A stretch of DNA of 53,853 bases from Pseudomonadota bacterium (lineage in GTDB: Bacteria; Pseudomonadota; Alphaproteobacteria; Rhizobiales; Xanthobacteraceae), in contig JAEXHR010000256.1 of assembly GCA_023449855.1 (NCBI GenBank), positions 1 through 53,853 of the forward strand, written 5' to 3'. The position numbers and the translations under genes were made by a program. The notes under the pieces were generated by a model, which was not told the DNA's origin, made no database searches, and saw nothing but the letters and a program-made list of their open reading frames with translations. The first letter of the stretch is position 1. Each line of letters starts with the position of its first letter. Shown one piece after another: positions 8,732 through 18,276 of the stretch.

Positions 8732-11700
8732 TCACTCTTCCTGGTCTGACTTTCTATCCTTGCGTCGTCCATCCGAGACCGTGCTGCCGATGGAGTTGGT
8801 CACGTCGTCGCCGGGCTGTGAAGTCGTGCCGGGCGTGCGGGAGCTTCTCGAGACGGTGATGCCGACGGGGGCCGGTGTGCTCGGCGGTCCCTGGAAGAGG
8901 CCGTCGAAAGACGGGGTAGGAGCACCGGGCGGCGGCGGCGACATGGTGACGCCTGTGGGCGACGCAGGATTCACCGGCACCGTCTGCCCGGCGGGCGGCG
9001 CGAAGGACACGTTGAAGGCCTTGATCGACAGGCTCGCACCGATGAAGTTCAGCGCATAGTTCGGCGAAACGCCGAGCGTGCCCAGCCTGATCGCATAGTC
9101 GCCGACGGTCTCGCCGGGCGCGCGTTCCAGGGCACCCGAGAAGGCATCGCCGTTAAACAACGTGCCGGCGGTCAGCCGATAGGTCAGCATCGGATCGAGC
9201 TCGGCGAACATCCGGCTCTGCGGATCGGCCGTCACCGTCAGCGGTGCAGGCGTCACGATCCAGGCGCCGCTGTTGCGGGCGACGATGGCATAATTCGGAT
9301 TCAGCAGCGTGCCCGCAACCGTCAGCAGGTACGGATTGCCGGCGACGCCGGTGCGCACAGTGATGCCGAAGGAATTGCGGATGCCGGAGAGAACATCAAT
9401 GCCCTCGCCGTTCTGCAATCCGGTGACCGACAGGCCCGGATTCGGCGGTGCGCTGCCATAGACCGAGGTGCCGCCATTGGCCGTGATGACGAGCGGAGCC
9501 GGCGTCACGATCCAGCTTCCCGGGTTCAGCGACGCAATCCGGTAGTTGGGATTGGTCAGCGTGCCCAGAACGTTGATCGCATATGGTGTTGCCGCAACGC
9601 CCGTTGTTGCCCGGATGTCGAACGAGCTACGCAGACCCGCGAGCGTCTCGATACCCTCCCCGTTCTGCAAGCCATCCGCCGACAGGCCCGGATTCAGCGG
9701 TGAGCTGCCATAGACCGACGTACCGCCATTGGCGGTGACAATCACCGACGCAGGCGTCACCGTCCAGCTTCCGGGATTGAGCGACGAGACCCGATAATTC
9801 GCATTCGTCAGTGCGCCCTGCACGGTCAAGGCGTAGGGGCTGCCGGCAACGCCCGTCGTCGGCAGGATGCCGAACGAGTTGTGCAGGCCGGCGAGCACAT
9901 CGACGCCCTCACCGTTCTGCAGACCGGTCGCCGAGAGGCCCGGATTGACCGGCGAGCTGCCATAGACCGAGGTGCCACCATTGGCGGTGACGACGATGGA
10001 GGCCGGCGTCACGGTCCAGATGGCATCGTTGCGTGCGGCCACGCGATAATTCGCGTTGGTCAGCGTTCCCGCCACGCTGAGCGTATAGGGACTGCCGGCG
10101 ACACCCGTCGTCGGCAGGATGCCGAACGAATTCGCCAGACCGGTAAGGACATCCACATCCTGGTTATTCTTCAAGCCCTGCGCCGTGAAGCCGGGATTGG
10201 ACGGCGACTGCCCGTAGACCGAGCTCCCGCCATTCGCCGACACGATGATATCCGCCGCAGTCACCGACAGCGAACCGCCGACATAGGTGATGGTGTAGTT
10301 GCCAAGGCCGTTACCGATCGCGTTGCCGGCCGTGATGCTGTAAGGCGCGCCGATCACATTCGCCAATGCATCTGCACCGAGGCTCGCCAGCGTCACGCCC
10401 GTCACGCGGTCGGTGCCGTAGAGCGTTCCACCGACGGTGTAACCGGTGCTTCCGAGCGCTAGCGCATCGCCATAGGTCTTGGACTGGTCATTCGCCGTGA
10501 TCGTCAGCGCAGCCTTGTTGACCTTGCCGATATTTCCACTCGTATTGACGACCAGCGTGTAATTGCCGGCAGAGCTGCCGGTCAGGCCACCTGCGCCAAG
10601 ATTGTATGAAACCGTCTTACCTGTGCCGGCATTTGCATTGTCATAGGTGCCCGATGTCGGAAGCCCGAGTACGGACAACTGGTCTCCCGCGATCGCATTG
10701 GCCAGCGCGAAGTTGCCAGCACCGAGGGTCGCGACATTGGTGCCGTCATATTGCTTCTCTGCCGTACCGGTGAGCGACAGTGTCACGGTGCGTTTAGTAA
10801 TGTTGTAATCCGCACCGACGAAACTCACCACGTAGTTCGACGACGCTGCGAGAGACCCGCGATTGATGGCATAGGTGCCGGCGTTCTCGCCCGCTGCACG
10901 GCCGAGCGTGCCGGTCAGACCATCGCCGTTCACCAGCGATCCGCCAGTGACCTGCCAGGTGAGCGCCGTACCGGTGTCGCCATAGACCTTGCCCTGCCCG
11001 GCGTCGGCGGCAACCGTGATCGCGCGCGGTGTCACCGTCAGTTGCCCGCCCGGGAGATTGACGACGCGATAGGTCGCTCCGTCAGAGCTGACGGGTTGAA
11101 GCTGGGTCGAACGGATCTGCACATAGGGCGTCAGGCGGAGCCAGGCGACGCCGTCACCGATGGTGACGCCCATCGGCACCAGCGAGAAGTCGGACGTGCC
11201 AGTCAGAACGATGGCGCCATTCGCATTGACGGTGGCGGTGACGCCGTTCTGCCCGGTAAACTGATTGATCCGGTTGGCGATCTGCTGTGCGCTCGAACTC
11301 CGGTCCCATATGATGTCGGACCCGCCGTTGATACGCATGCCGAGATATTGCGGCCCGTTACCGCCACCCGGGGCGCCACTGCCGACAGCCTGTGGAGGCA
11401 GTACGACCGGCCCGGCAGACACGTTATAAGTGCCGACACCAGAGGCCTGGTTCGCATTCGTGCTGACCGCGACCGGAACGGCGCTTGGCGTGTCGTAGCT
11501 CTTCAGCCCGTAGATCATCGCTGCCAGCGCCGTATTGGCATCGCCATACATGCGCGTGGCATTCGACGTCTCGACGACGGCCACGTGGTTTGCCCAATAA
11601 AATTCCGGATAGCGCGCGACGCCATCCGATTGGCTCGCGCTGTTCGACGGAATCCAGACATTACGATAGTCCCAGCCAGCATAGACGGTTCGGAACGTGT

Positions 11701-14700
11701 TCAGATCCTGCATCTGCGCGGTGGTCAGGCCGGTGCCGACGAAGGTCTGGCCGCGATTGGGATTGAGCAATGACGGATTAGAGACAGTGGAATCGTAGTA
11801 CGTATTCGTGACCGTTCCGGTTCGGCCATTATCGCTGACATTGCGCCCGACGACCGAGCCGACAAAGTGAATCCCATAGTTCCAGGCGCGGTCGAGTCGC
11901 CCGGTCGTCCAGGAATTGATGATGGTGCCCACGCCATCATTGGTCGCGTTGGTGCCGACGAGACCGCCGATCGTACCGTTGCCGCGCACGAGGCCGGTCG
12001 CATAGGAATTGATGATCCGCCCGGGGCCGCCGTTCTCATTCACGTTGACGCCGGCGAGGCCACCCGCCTGGCCGACGAAGGTGACCCAATCGGACTGCTG
12101 ACCGACTGCCTCCACCGCCACCGTGCTGTAGGACTCTTCGATCGTGCCGCGATTGTAACCGACCAGGCCGCCGGCGGCCCAGTTCGAATAAACGCCGCTT
12201 GCATCGTCGCTCCGCGACGCCCAGGAGCGGTAGATCGTGCCGTCGCTCAGGCCGGCGATCGAACCGGCCGAGCCCCAATCGGCAATAATATTGCTATCGA
12301 CGACGCCAAGATTTTTGACCACGCTCCCCGCGGCCAGATAGGCGAACACGCCGGCATGATTGCCGTCGGTCATATTCACGAAGAGATTCTTGATCGCGTG
12401 ACCCTGGCCGTCGAGTGTTCCTGTGAACGACGAAGCCGTTTTCGTGTAATCGGCGTACTGGGCCGACTGCGAATAGCCTGTCGCACCGAGCGTATATATA
12501 GTCGTGTAGATCTCGAGCACGCCGTTGTTCCAGACCTGATACGAATCGGAAGGACGGTTCTCGCCGAATTGCAAGCGCGTGAAGACCTTCGTCGTGTATC
12601 CGGAATAGCTGATCGGCGAGATCGGCGAGAAAGCGTTATTCTTCCACATCCCGGTAGCGAGCTCGGGAGCGGCGTTGATGTCGCGCGCTAGTTTGTAGTT
12701 GGTCGCACCGTTCATGTTCACCAGTTGCAGCTGGTGCAGATTCTGGATGTTGGTCGAATATTCGGCCTTCAGGAATGGGCGCGTATAACCATCCACCATG
12801 TACCAGTGGTCATGGAAGTTGCCTTCCTGATAGCCGTTTAGATAGTTCGGATCGTTGAAGAAGCTGTAGGAGCCAAGCGAATACGGACTATTGCCCGAAC
12901 TGGTATTCAGCGCTGCAACATACTGGATCTGCTCCGACGTCCAGCCACCCGGCATGTCGTGATAGGAGCGGCCGAAAGCGCGGCTGGTGCCGGCCGTGGC
13001 CTGATCCCAATAAACGTGCCAGATGCGCGCCGACTGGCTATGCTGGGAGTTGAAACTTTCCATCGTATCCCAGTCGCGGAACTGATTGCGCCCGACGATA
13101 CCGCCCACATTGGTGCCGGACACCGCGCCGGCGAAATAGGAGTCACGAAGCGACGCGAAACCCGACACGCTCCATTGATTCTCGCCGACAAGACCGCCGG
13201 TCCAGCTCGTGCCGTTCACACTGGCGAGCGAATAGGTCCAGCGGATCATGGCGCCTTCGCCGTTGATGCCGGCAATTCCGCCTGCTGTCGCGCCGGTGAC
13301 CGAGCCGGTCGAATAAGAATCCTGAATGGTTCCGTAGTTATAGCCGGCGATACCGCCCACCACATAGCCGCGGATGGCTCCGGTCGAATACGAGCCGCCG
13401 TTGATGATACCATCGTTGCGGCCGACCAGTCCGCCAGCGCCGATCGAGCTCGCAACATTGGTCACGTTTGCGGTCGAGAAGACATTGGTGATCGTGCCCG
13501 TGTTGCGTCCCGCGATCGAACCTGCCTCGTTATTGGTGGTCGTGAACGAGCCGCCGATGATTCCGACATTCCGGATCGTACCGCTATTGATGTAGAATAT
13601 GCCGGCCCCCATGCCGCCGACCTGCCCCGAACCGCGGTTCTGATACATGTTCAGAATCGCAAAACCGCGACCGTCGAACGTGCCTGTGAAGGCCTGATCC
13701 ATACTGCCCACGCCCGTACCGATAGGATCGAAGCCGCGGCAGATGCCGTTCAGGCACGTCCAGCTCGCAGTGCTGCTGGCATCGATATCGCGGCCGAGCA
13801 CATAGGACCCACCGAGATTGGTGTTGATGCCCCGGAGCTGGTTTACATCGTTAACCAGCAGATTGGCTGTGACCGTCGCTCCATAGCCGCTCTGCGTCAC
13901 GCTGGAATAGTCGATCGTGTTGGCGTAGCTACCCGTGGCAGCATATGGATTGTACAGTATCTGAATCGAGGTATTTGTATTCACCCGGGCGCTGGCCGAG
14001 AAATTGACGAGACCGTTGTCGGAGCGGAGCGTCATGGACGACATCGGACTGCCGATGTCATAGATGTGGCCATTGATCTGGATATTGCCGGATGCACGGA
14101 GATTGGCCGTGCCGGACGACCCCAGTCCGCCCACCGTAATTGACCCGCCCGAAACGACAGACAGGTTACCGCCGCTCAGGTGTCCCGCGCCGGAAATATC
14201 TCCCGAGGCGACGATCGACAGCGCTCCGCCGGAAGCGAAGATGCCGTCCTGACTGGACAGCGAACCGCCGACGATCAAAGAAACGTCGCGTCCCTGAACC
14301 CGACTGACCGCGAGATTCCCGTTGTTAGTGAAGGCCAGCGCACCCGGATTGAACACATTGGTGTCGCTGTCCGGATCGATACTCGAATAGTCGGTCGAAA
14401 GGTTGACCACCCGGTTGCCCGTGCTGGTCAGGGCCACCGACGAGAAGTTCAATGGCAGAATCAGGTTCGACACCATGATCGGCGCGGTTTGCGTGATGCT
14501 GTTCGGTGCCGTCAGCCACAGCGTCCCACTGCTGCCGGAGATGGTGCCGTTGATCTGGATGCTATTATAGGCGTTCAGGCGCAGCGTGTTGGCGCTGGTC
14601 CAGGAAATCGGCGCATTGATGATGATGTCGCCGGCGCCCTGCGATTGATTGCCCGGCCCACTGGCCGATGATGCCGTGGTGATCAGCGTGACATTGGCCG

Positions 14701-16075
14701 AAACGAGGTTTGAACCGATGGTAGCGGCGGCCGCGGAATCGATGGTCAGCGTTACGGGATCGAGCAGCCAGTCGCCCGTGCGTCCCTTCGGGCCCGATGC
14801 GTCGACGCGGATGCCCGTGAATTCAAGCTGCTTGCCCGACGTCTCGATGAATCCGCCGTCGCCGCCGTTGGCGCCGCCGCGGGCCGACAGCGTGCCGCGC
14901 ACGCTGGTCAGCCCGTCCGACCACAGCACGATCTTGCCGCCATTGCCGCTATCCAGCGCATCGGCGCGGATCACCGTCGCCGCATCGGCGGTGACCTTGA
15001 CGGCATGCTGGAAGTCGCCGCGACCATAGGCGTCGCCGCCGATCCGGACGCTGCCGCCGCCGGCCGCACCCGACGCATCGATGCGTGCGCCGGCCAGCGC
15101 GATCTCGGCGCCGCTGATGTCGATCTTGCCGCCGGTCTTGCCGGCGACCTGGTTGCGCGACTTGCCTGTCGCGGTGATGGTGCCGGAAACGTTGACGCGG
15201 CCGCCCTCGCCGCCGCCGAGCACGATGCGGCCTGCGCGTGTGCCGATCGAATTGGCGCGGATGGTGCCGGGCACGTTCACCGCATCGCGCAGCAGGTTGC
15301 TCGCAGTCGCAGCGCTCAGGAACACCTGGCCGCCATTGGCGCGGATCTTTCCGCTATTGGTCACCAGCGCCTTGCCGGTGCCGTCCTGGAGATTGCCGAG
15401 CTGGTTCGACGGCACGGCGACCGACAGGAAACCGTCGCCGGACAGATCGAGCGTAATCATTTCACCCGAAGCGAGACCGACCTTGCCGAGCCGTGCCGAG
15501 ATGACGCCGTCATTGGCGACACGACCGCCGAGCAGTGCCGCGAATCCGCCATCGGAGACGTTGATGCGGCCGGCATTGGTGACGACCGCAGACGAGCCGT
15601 TGCCAGTGAACTTGTATTTGCCGGAGAGGAAATCCTCGTTCTTGATGTCGAGCGTCGAGGCCGCGAACGACCCGGTATTGACGACACCGCTACTGGTGAT
15701 GGCGATGCCGTTGGGATTGACCAACAGAACGGTGCCGGGCGCATTGATGGCGCCGGCGATGCTCGACGGCGTGCTGCCAGTGACGCGGTTCAGCGTTGCT
15801 GCAGCGGCGCTGGGCTGGTTGAAATTGACTGTGCCGCCGGCTCCGACCGAAAACGAATTCCAGTTGATGATCGCGCTGTTGGAGGACTGGTTGACGTTCA
15901 GCGTCCCACCTGCAGGCGCTGCGATGGTCGCGTTGCCATGCGTGACGGTGCCGCCCCCCGGCAAGGTCTGCGCCAATGCGATGCTGCCACTGAACACGAT
16001 GCAGCCGAACACCAGCGGCGCCAGAGTCGCCTTCACACTGCCGCGGATCGGCGTCGCATTATATGTCTTCGTCAT
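8732..16075 (-). CDS. TPS exoprotein 1 (TpsA-type: FHA N-terminal domain, GLUG and MBG/YDG repeats)
   Basis: The protein has 2447 aa. The start is the ATG at 16075, preceded by AGGA at good spacing; the TTG two codons earlier is less likely. A signal peptide ends at IALA (residue 35). The TPS domain (about 36-170) has AIINWNSFSVG, NRVTGSTPSSIAG and the NPNG motif at 120-123. The middle is beta-helical and carries GLUG-type repeats (about 760-1060 and 1290-1440; for example IAGYNYGTIQDSYSTGSVTG). Residues 1500-2350 hold MBG/YDG modules (VYGD and YDGT starts), including four tandem 84-aa units. The tail is Pro-rich and ends in a charged DGRRKDRKSDQEE-type stretch with no anchoring motif. It is predicted to be exported by the divergently encoded TpsB at 16481. 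A role in adhesion or biofilm is inferred from the family; the ligand is unknown. Confidence 0.93.
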   Translation of the reverse strand: MTKTYNATPIRGSVKATLAPLVFGCIVFSGSIALAQTLPGGGTVTHGNATIAAPAGGTLNVNQSSNSAIINWNSFSVGAGGTVNFNQPSAAAATLNRVTGSTPSSIAGAINAPGTVLLVNPNGIAITSSGVVNTGSFAASTLDIKNEDFLSGKYKFTGNGSSAVVTNAGRINVSDGGFAALLGGRVANDGVISARLGKVGLASGEMITLDLSGDGFLSVAVPSNQLGNLQDGTGKALVTNSGKIRANGGQVFLSAATASNLLRDAVNVPGTIRANSIGTRAGRIVLGGGEGGRVNVSGTITATGKSRNQVAGKTGGKIDISGAEIALAGARIDASGAAGGGSVRIGGDAYGRGDFQHAVKVTADAATVIRADALDSGNGGKIVLWSDGLTSVRGTLSARGGANGGDGGFIETSGKQLEFTGIRVDASGPKGRTGDWLLDPVTLTIDSAAAATIGSNLVSANVTLITTASSASGPGNQSQGAGDIIINAPISWTSANTLRLNAYNSIQINGTISGSSGTLWLTAPNSITQTAPIMVSNLILPLNFSSVALTSTGNRVVNLSTDYSSIDPDSDTNVFNPGALAFTNNGNLAVSRVQGRDVSLIVGGSLSSQDGIFASGGALSIVASGDISGAGHLSGGNLSVVSGGSITVGGLGSSGTANLRASGNIQINGHIYDIGSPMSSMTLRSDNGLVNFSASARVNTNTSIQILYNPYAATGSYANTIDYSSVTQSGYGATVTANLLVNDVNQLRGINTNLGGSYVLGRDIDASSTASWTCLNGICRGFDPIGTGVGSMDQAFTGTFDGRGFAILNMYQNRGSGQVGGMGAGIFYINSGTIRNVGIIGGSFTTTNNEAGSIAGRNTGTITNVFSTANVTNVASSIGAGGLVGRNDGIINGGSYSTGAIRGYVVGGIAGYNYGTIQDSYSTGSVTGATAGGIAGINGEGAMIRWTYSLASVNGTSWTGGLVGENQWSVSGFASLRDSYFAGAVSGTNVGGIVGRNQFRDWDTMESFNSQHSQSARIWHVYWDQATAGTSRAFGRSYHDMPGGWTSEQIQYVAALNTSSGNSPYSLGSYSFFNDPNYLNGYQEGNFHDHWYMVDGYTRPFLKAEYSTNIQNLHQLQLVNMNGATNYKLARDINAAPELATGMWKNNAFSPISPISYSGYTTKVFTRLQFGENRPSDSYQVWNNGVLEIYTTIYTLGATGYSQSAQYADYTKTASSFTGTLDGQGHAIKNLFVNMTDGNHAGVFAYLAAGSVVKNLGVVDSNIIADWGSAGSIAGLSDGTIYRSWASRSDDASGVYSNWAAGGLVGYNRGTIEESYSTVAVEAVGQQSDWVTFVGQAGGLAGVNVNENGGPGRIINSYATGLVRGNGTIGGLVGTNATNDGVGTIINSWTTGRLDRAWNYGIHFVGSVVGRNVSDNGRTGTVTNTYYDSTVSNPSLLNPNRGQTFVGTGLTTAQMQDLNTFRTVYAGWDYRNVWIPSNSASQSDGVARYPEFYWANHVAVVETSNATRMYGDANTALAAMIYGLKSYDTPSAVPVAVSTNANQASGVGTYNVSAGPVVLPPQAVGSGAPGGGNGPQYLGMRINGGSDIIWDRSSSAQQIANRINQFTGQNGVTATVNANGAIVLTGTSDFSLVPMGVTIGDGVAWLRLTPYVQIRSTQLQPVSSDGATYRVVNLPGGQLTVTPRAITVAADAGQGKVYGDTGTALTWQVTGGSLVNGDGLTGTLGRAAGENAGTYAINRGSLAASSNYVVSFVGADYNITKRTVTLSLTGTAEKQYDGTNVATLGAGNFALANAIAGDQLSVLGLPTSGTYDNANAGTGKTVSYNLGAGGLTGSSAGNYTLVVNTSGNIGKVNKAALTITANDQSKTYGDALALGSTGYTVGGTLYGTDRVTGVTLASLGADALANVIGAPYSITAGNAIGNGLGNYTITYVGGSLSVTAADIIVSANGGSSVYGQSPSNPGFTAQGLKNNQDVDVLTGLANSFGILPTTGVAGSPYTLSVAGTLTNANYRVAARNDAIWTVTPASIVVTANGGTSVYGSSPVNPGLSATGLQNGEGVDVLAGLHNSFGILPTTGVAGSPYALTVQGALTNANYRVSSLNPGSWTVTPASVIVTANGGTSVYGSSPLNPGLSADGLQNGEGIETLAGLRSSFDIRATTGVAATPYAINVLGTLTNPNYRIASLNPGSWIVTPAPLVITANGGTSVYGSAPPNPGLSVTGLQNGEGIDVLSGIRNSFGITVRTGVAGNPYLLTVAGTLLNPNYAIVARNSGAWIVTPAPLTVTADPQSRMFAELDPMLTYRLTAGTLFNGDAFSGALERAPGETVGDYAIRLGTLGVSPNYALNFIGASLSIKAFNVSFAPPAGQTVPVNPASPTGVTMSPPPPGAPTPSFDGLFQGPPSTPAPVGITVSRSSRTPGTTSQPGDDVTNSIGSTVSDGRRKDRKSDQEE
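9242..10249 (-). repeat. Four tandem 252-bp (84-aa) MBG-type repeats
   Basis: Four consecutive units within TPS exoprotein 1 each read roughly I-V-ANGG-SVYG-SP-NPG, then GLQNGE, a NSFGI-like block, a LTNxNYR block and W-VTPA. They fill 1008 bp exactly as 4 x 252. Units 2-4 are the most alike. They continue the MBG/YDG stalk and belong to the same family as the 82-aa units of exoprotein 2. Confidence 0.85.
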
Positions 16076-16480
16076 GCCCAATTCCTGTCACCTGCGCGGG
16101 CGCCGTTGGCCGGCATTCCCGAGGTTGTCCAACGCGGTCCGGCCATCCCGCTGCGTCATCGTCAATGACGATCCCACGCCGGAAGCCAGGTGGATTCTCC
16201 TCGATCATCACGGGCACCAAGAGGATCCGGCGCGCTTCAACGCGCCTGTATGGCGGATGCCTGTGACACCAGCGTCTTCTTAGGCGGGGGATGCAATCAG
16301 TTTCGAATGCGATGTGAACGTACATTCACATCAGTCGATCCCACCAATTATGATTGATGCGGCCTGAAACGTTACGTGCATATATGCTGCCGGCCATGGG
16401 TGGATTGACGATGATGATCGTCGATTTACTCGTGAGCTCACGAAGCGCACGCGTCATGCGTGCGGAGATCAGGGCTCTTG
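16076..16480. promoter_or_regulatory. Divergent tpsA1/tpsB1 control region (405 bp)
   Basis: This non-coding gap separates the divergent exoprotein and transporter genes, so it must carry promoters in both directions. A weak sigma-70-like element reads TTGACG at 16405-16410 on the plus strand. The strongest signal is the palindrome at 16311-16332, listed separately. Short ORFs across the gap have no recognisable family or ribosome-binding site. Confidence 0.5.
16311..16332. promoter_or_regulatory. 22-bp near-perfect palindrome, candidate operator
   Basis: The two 11-bp halves GATGTGAACGT and ACATTCACATC match as an inverted repeat at 10 of 11 positions. The site sits between the divergent tpsA1 and tpsB1 genes, about 150 bp before tpsB1, and suits a dimeric regulator. 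The TGTGA/TCACA cores are 8 bp apart, not the 6 bp of a CRP site. Confidence 0.55.
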
Positions 16481-18217
16481 ATGTCTGCAAGTTCGATGAA
16501 CCGGTTTGCCGCGCTGTTTCTCATCGCGCTGGCATCATCGGGCGACGCAGCCTTTGCGCAGTCGGCCGCTCCCGCCCCAAGCCTTGTTCAACCACCTACG
16601 GCAGCATCTCCACCAACATCCACACGTATCACGCTGCCGCAGATTGCAGCTGGCGCAGCCGTACCGGATGCGGCGAAGAAACTGAACTTCATCCTCCAGG
16701 GGATCGATATCGACGGCGAGTTCGACGAACTGGCGATCGAACGAAAGGATGTGACGGCGCCGCTGCTGGGAAAGTCCGTCACGGTCGCCGATCTGTTCGG
16801 TCTCGCCGATAAACTACAGCAGATTTATGTGCGCGCCGGATTCCCGCTGGTGCGTGTCGTGATCCTGCCGCAAGAACTCGAGCGACGTGCGCGCGTCAAA
16901 CTGCGTGTCGTCGACGGCTTTATCGAAAAATTCGACACGACCACGCTTGCCGAATCCGCCGGGACGCGGGTTTCCGCGGTGCTCGCACCGCTGCTCAACA
17001 AGCGCCGGCTGACGCAGCGCGATCTTGAGCGCCAACTCATGATCGCCGGCGATACGCCCGGCCTGATTCTGAATGCGACCTTTGCGGCCGGATCTGCCGT
17101 CGGCGGCTCGATCCTCGTGCTCAGCGGGCGCTATCGGCCGGTGTCAGCCAGTCTCTATCTCGACAACGGCATGCCGAAATCCTTCGGCGAGTGGCAGGCG
17201 GCGTCATATTTGTCGCTCAACAATCTGGCGGGATACGGCGAACAGGTCTCGGTCTCGATCGCCGGCCTGCCCGACAATGATTTCGTGACGCCCTATCCGA
17301 CCCGGCGTTATCTCGGCGCCAATCTCGCTGCGCCAATCGGCATCGATGGCTGGCGGTTCGAACTCGGCGTCACCGAAGGGCGCACCACGCCGCGCGTCGA
17401 TGCCATCTTCGCGTCGCAGGGCATTTTCAGGCAGGGTCGCGCCAAACTCGCTTATGACTTCCTCAAGACCCGCGATGCCGAGCTGAGTTTCAACGCACGT
17501 TTCGACGCCACCGAAGAACAGGTCAGCACGCTGATCACCTCACCCGCCACCCCGCTGTCGCTCGACCGCACACGCGTACCGCGGATCGGCCTCGAAGGCA
17601 TCTGGCGGCTGCGCGAGAGCGGCACCACGCTCGGTTACAACGCGACCTATTCGCACGGCATCAACGCGCTCGGAGCGCGTTCGCTTTCCGAGACGACGTC
17701 GCTACTGCCCCTGTCACGGTTTGGCGCGGACGCGGATTTCAGCAAGCTCGATGGCCGTATCGACATCATGCAGTCGCTGCCGGAGAATCTGTTTCTCTCC
17801 ATCGGCCTGACCGGCCAGACGTCTTTCGGCCGCCCGCTGCTCACCTCGGAGCAGTTTCCGATCATCGGCGCCAACATGCTGTCGGGATTCGCCGCGGGCA
17901 CGCTGGCCGGCGACACCGCCTGGGCCGGCCGCGGCGAATTAGGCTGGACCGCGCAGCTCCCCTTCATCGCCGAACCGCATTCGGTCACGCCCTATGTCTT
18001 TGCCGCCACCGGCGAGCGTCGCTATGTCATGCCGACGCTACTGGAAATTCCCGTCATTCGGGCGGACAATTATGGCGGCGGCCTGCGTCTACAACTTGTT
18101 CCGCAAGCCACCGATGCGCCGGCATTGTCGGGCTTTGTGGAATTGAGCGAACGCCGCACCAGTGTCTCCAGCCTCGACGGATGGATGGTATTCGCCGGCG
18201 GATCGTTGCGCTACTGA
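16481..18217 (+). CDS. TPS outer-membrane transporter 1 (TpsB, ShlB/FhaC/HecB family)
   Basis: The protein has 578 aa from the ATG at 16481; a GTG at 16460 would add seven residues. A signal peptide ends at AFA (residue 26), followed by a Pro/Ala/Thr-rich linker. The POTRA region spans about 65-230 (VTVADLFGLADKLQQIYVRAGFPLVRV, VKLRVVDGFIEKF, LTQRDLERQLMIAGD). The rest is a 16-strand-type beta barrel ending in the aromatic residue SLRY, as Omp85-superfamily barrels do. TpsB proteins recognise the TPS domain of their partner and pass it unfolded across the outer membrane. The partner is presumably the divergent exoprotein at 8732-16075. It is clearly paralogous to the TpsB at 33090. The response-regulator gene begins 59 bp downstream on the same strand. 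Confidence 0.94.
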   Translation: MSASSMNRFAALFLIALASSGDAAFAQSAAPAPSLVQPPTAASPPTSTRITLPQIAAGAAVPDAAKKLNFILQGIDIDGEFDELAIERKDVTAPLLGKSVTVADLFGLADKLQQIYVRAGFPLVRVVILPQELERRARVKLRVVDGFIEKFDTTTLAESAGTRVSAVLAPLLNKRRLTQRDLERQLMIAGDTPGLILNATFAAGSAVGGSILVLSGRYRPVSASLYLDNGMPKSFGEWQAASYLSLNNLAGYGEQVSVSIAGLPDNDFVTPYPTRRYLGANLAAPIGIDGWRFELGVTEGRTTPRVDAIFASQGIFRQGRAKLAYDFLKTRDAELSFNARFDATEEQVSTLITSPATPLSLDRTRVPRIGLEGIWRLRESGTTLGYNATYSHGINALGARSLSETTSLLPLSRFGADADFSKLDGRIDIMQSLPENLFLSIGLTGQTSFGRPLLTSEQFPIIGANMLSGFAAGTLAGDTAWAGRGELGWTAQLPFIAEPHSVTPYVFAATGERRYVMPTLLEIPVIRADNYGGGLRLQLVPQATDAPALSGFVELSERRTSVSSLDGWMVFAGGSLRY

Positions 18218-18220
18218 TCA

Positions 18221-18239
18221 GACCCCGAGGATCGGGGTC
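18221..18239 (+). terminator. Stem-loop directly after tpsB1
   Basis: GACCCCGA and TCGGGGTC form an 8-bp stem with a 3-nt loop three bases after the tpsB1 stop. No T-run follows, so it may be an attenuator or a 3'-stabilising hairpin between tpsB1 and the response-regulator gene, not a strong terminator. Confidence 0.35.
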
Positions 18240-18276
18240 CAACCGGGTACCCATCGATCGCGGCAGGAGTATTGGA

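Noticed and set aside
12959..16168. Several 270-400-aa plus-strand ORFs across TPS exoprotein 1
   Set aside because: Shadows of the minus-strand exoprotein; low-complexity translations and no plausible starts.
16313..16330. CRP/FNR-type site TGTGA...TCACA
   Set aside because: The half-sites are 8 bp apart, not the 6 bp of CRP sites (FNR half-sites also differ in sequence), so I report only an unassigned palindrome.
18181..18276. Longer start for the response regulator
   Set aside because: It would overlap tpsB1 and add an unconserved leader; TTG at 18277 has an AGGAG 7 bp upstream.
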